This document shows positions 13,448-14,929 of a stretch of 14,929 nt of DNA, in pieces (the stretch's first letter is position 1; every line of letters starts with the position of its first letter). The DNA comes from CAZKGE01 sp964541695 (GTDB lineage: Bacteria; Bacillota; Clostridia; Christensenellales; CAG-138). The stretch spans positions 1-14,929 of the forward strand of contig CAZIRB010000055.1 in NCBI GenBank assembly GCA_964541695.1, given 5' to 3'. Below the pieces are notes generated by a model. The model did not search any database. It saw only the letters and a list, made by a program, of their open reading frames with translations, and was not told the DNA's origin. The translations under genes were made by a program, and so were the position numbers.

Positions 13448-13587
13448 GCCGATACCTCCATAAGGGACCGCCCGGCCAAGCCGCCGCGGCGGTCAGACTT
13501 GCGTAAAAGTTCCGTACCACAAAAGCGTACCATAGAATTTGCGAAAATTCAACGAGCAGCGGCGTTTTGCGCATGGCGGCGCGAACG

Positions 13588-13616
13588 TTGCTTTTTGCCG
13601 CGGGCGATGGTATGAT
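13588..13616 (+). promoter_or_regulatory. Promoter of the MFS transporter
   Basis: TTGCTT (13588-13593), a 17-base spacer and TATGAT (13611-13616) form a good sigma-A promoter about 35 bases upstream of the TTG start. It is divergent from ptsI. Confidence 0.6.
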
Positions 13617-13651
13617 GCACACAAATTAAAAAACGGAGTGTTTCCCGCCCG

Positions 13652-14809
13652 TTGGATCAAAATCGGCGCCTCAACCGGACGTTCCTTCTGATCTTCGCCC
13701 TGATGGGCTGTTTTTTCGCGGCCAACCAGAACCTCGTCGGCAGCGTCGCGCGCGCCCTCGGCATGAACCAGGCTGAGATGGGCGGCATGATCAGCGCCCT
13801 GTACTGCGGCTGCGTGACCGCCGTGCTCTTTTTCGGGGAGTTTGCGCAGCACATGGGCAAGCGCCTCGCCGCTGCCGTGACCGCATCCGTCGTGATCGCG
13901 GGCTCACTGATTCTCCTGCTTGCGCGCTCCGCCGCCGCGGCGTTTGCGGGCTTTTTCGTGTTCGGCGTCGGCAGCGCCGGGTACGAAAGCTGCGCGATCT
14001 CGCTCGTGGCCGAGAGCGGCGGCAGCTCGGCAAACCGCGCTTTAAACCTGACGCAGGCGGCGTTCGGCGCGGGCGGCGTCGCCACGCCCGTGCTGCTTTC
14101 GCTCCTGCTCAAAAACGACGCGTACCGGCCCGTATTCGTGCTCGCCGGCCTGTGCTACGCGGGCTTTATGCTCTACTGGCTGCTGCACCGGCAAGGCGAC
14201 CGCCCCGCCGCCGCGGAGCGCGTGCGCGGGGCCGCCGTGCTGCGGCTGCTGCGCAATCCGCGCATGCTGCTGCACATGCTCATCGTGATGGTCTATATCG
14301 GCTCCGAAACCGCGCTGACGTACTGGATCGGCAGCTATTTTGCGGGGCAGGGCCTCGGCGCGTACGGCGCCATGGCGCTGTCGGCCTACTGGCTCTCCGG
14401 TATACTCGGCAGGCTAATCGGCAGCCTGTTTCAATCGCCCGGGAAGCTGCTCGCGCCGTGCTTTATCGCGGCAGCCGCCGGCAGCGCGCTGCTGCCGCTT
14501 CTGCCCGGCGCGGCGCTCAAGGTCGCGGCCGTCGTGCTCGTCGGCCTCGCCTACGCGCCCGTCTACGCCGGTATGGCGTTCCTCACCGTCGAACGCTTTC
14601 CCGCCGCCTCCTCCGCGGCCGTCTCCATGGTCGTGTTCTCCGCCGGCGTCGGCGGCATGGCCTTCCAGCCCGTCATCAGCTACTTCGTCGCAGCCGGCAG
14701 GCCGCGCGCGATGTACGCGCTCATCGCCGCGCTCGCGCTGCTGTCCGCGGCCGTGATGTTCGCGCTCAATAGGCGCGGACGGAAGGACGAGGCGGGAGAA
14801 CGGGAGTAG
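13652..14809 (+). CDS. Major facilitator superfamily transporter
   Basis: A 385-residue membrane transporter of the MFS, with about twelve hydrophobic helices in two halves. The first helix is RTFLLIFALMGCFFAANQNLVG, and a basic loop (HRQGDRPAAAERVRG) separates helices 6 and 7. Compact size and the Ala/Gly-rich helices fit sugar or drug transporters (FucP-like or YbjJ-like), but the substrate cannot be told. The start is TTG at 13652; GGAG lies 13 bases upstream, which is long. No closer start fits the frame, so the exact start is uncertain. It is divergent from ptsI and is followed by a terminator-like hairpin. It could import a sugar that feeds the PTS-linked amino-sugar pathway, but only position hints at that. 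Confidence 0.88.
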   Translation: MDQNRRLNRTFLLIFALMGCFFAANQNLVGSVARALGMNQAEMGGMISALYCGCVTAVLFFGEFAQHMGKRLAAAVTASVVIAGSLILLLARSAAAAFAGFFVFGVGSAGYESCAISLVAESGGSSANRALNLTQAAFGAGGVATPVLLSLLLKNDAYRPVFVLAGLCYAGFMLYWLLHRQGDRPAAAERVRGAAVLRLLRNPRMLLHMLIVMVYIGSETALTYWIGSYFAGQGLGAYGAMALSAYWLSGILGRLIGSLFQSPGKLLAPCFIAAAAGSALLPLLPGAALKVAAVVLVGLAYAPVYAGMAFLTVERFPAASSAAVSMVVFSAGVGGMAFQPVISYFVAAGRPRAMYALIAALALLSAAVMFALNRRGRKDEAGERE

Positions 14810-14847
14810 AGCCGGGGATAAACGCAGATATGTGCAGCGGCGGGCCG

Positions 14848-14870
14848 CCCGGGGGCCGGGAGCCCCCGGG
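14848..14870 (+). terminator. Terminator-like hairpin after the MFS gene
   Basis: CCCGGGGGC and GCCCCCGGG form a perfect nine-pair stem with a five-base loop 38 bases past the stop, followed by GGTTT. The short T-run and the unreliable poly-G sequence that follows lower confidence. Confidence 0.45.
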
Positions 14871-14875
14871 GGTTT

Positions 14876-14929
14876 GGGGGGGGGGGGTTGGGGGGGGGGC
14901 GGTGGGGGGGGGCCCCCCCCAACAACCCC
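14876..14929. other. Low-complexity poly-G end, probable artefact
   Basis: The last 54 bases are almost only G runs, then a C run and AACAACCCC, which is nearly the reverse complement of the start of this stretch. Such G tracts are typical of sequencing dark-cycle or fold-back artefacts at contig ends. I would not annotate biology here. Confidence 0.65.

Overview
The window looks like a GC-rich member of the Firmicutes, class Clostridia, probably a spore-forming gut anaerobe. The reasons are strong GGAGG-type ribosome binding sites, a spore coat (Coat F) protein, Feo iron uptake, a DegV lipid-binding protein, a DUF1062 protein, a PTS enzyme I and a large serine recombinase. The genus cannot be fixed from the sequence. 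The assembly is imperfect. A 100-base run of N (4638-4737) cuts a regulator gene, the left edge cuts the recombinase, and the right end runs into poly-G that is probably artefact.

Layout. 1-1627: leftward large serine recombinase with a small coupled ORF upstream, probably the edge of a mobile element. 1739-2025: mosaic palindromic repeats. 2066-2679: terminator, Coat F gene and a sigma-G-like promoter. 2689-4260: feoA and a truncated feoB, leftward, divergent from a DtxR/MntR-type regulator at 4382 that is cut by the gap. 4748-4883: long hairpins and a terminator. 4900-6293: leftward marR-degV operon with a near-consensus promoter flanked by two TTTGA...TCAAA operators that resemble FabT sites. 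6299-7206: DUF1062 gene behind a leader of about 240 nt holding a large stem-loop and an intrinsic terminator, a candidate riboswitch or attenuator. 7256-8673: rightward promoter, repeat-filled leader, then GtrA-family and TetR-family genes. 8792-10094: two overlapping class II aldolase-family genes, the first lacking all metal ligands, ending in a terminator. 10110-10600: a third repeat locus. 10627-13447: leftward ptsI-nagA. 13588-14870: rightward MFS transporter gene and a terminator-like hairpin.

How the genes fit together. feoA/feoB with the DtxR-type regulator form an iron-uptake module, but this feoB is broken. MarR and DegV make a likely self-regulated fatty-acid-sensing pair. ptsI and nagA join general PTS phosphotransfer to amino-sugar breakdown. 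Four gene pairs overlap by ATGA (recombinase, MarR/DegV, GtrA/TetR, aldolases), so translational coupling is a habit of this genome. The best candidates for something undescribed are the DUF1062 leader, the metal-site-less aldolase paralogue coupled to an intact one, and the FabT-like control of a DegV gene. The modular palindromic repeats are a distinct genomic feature.
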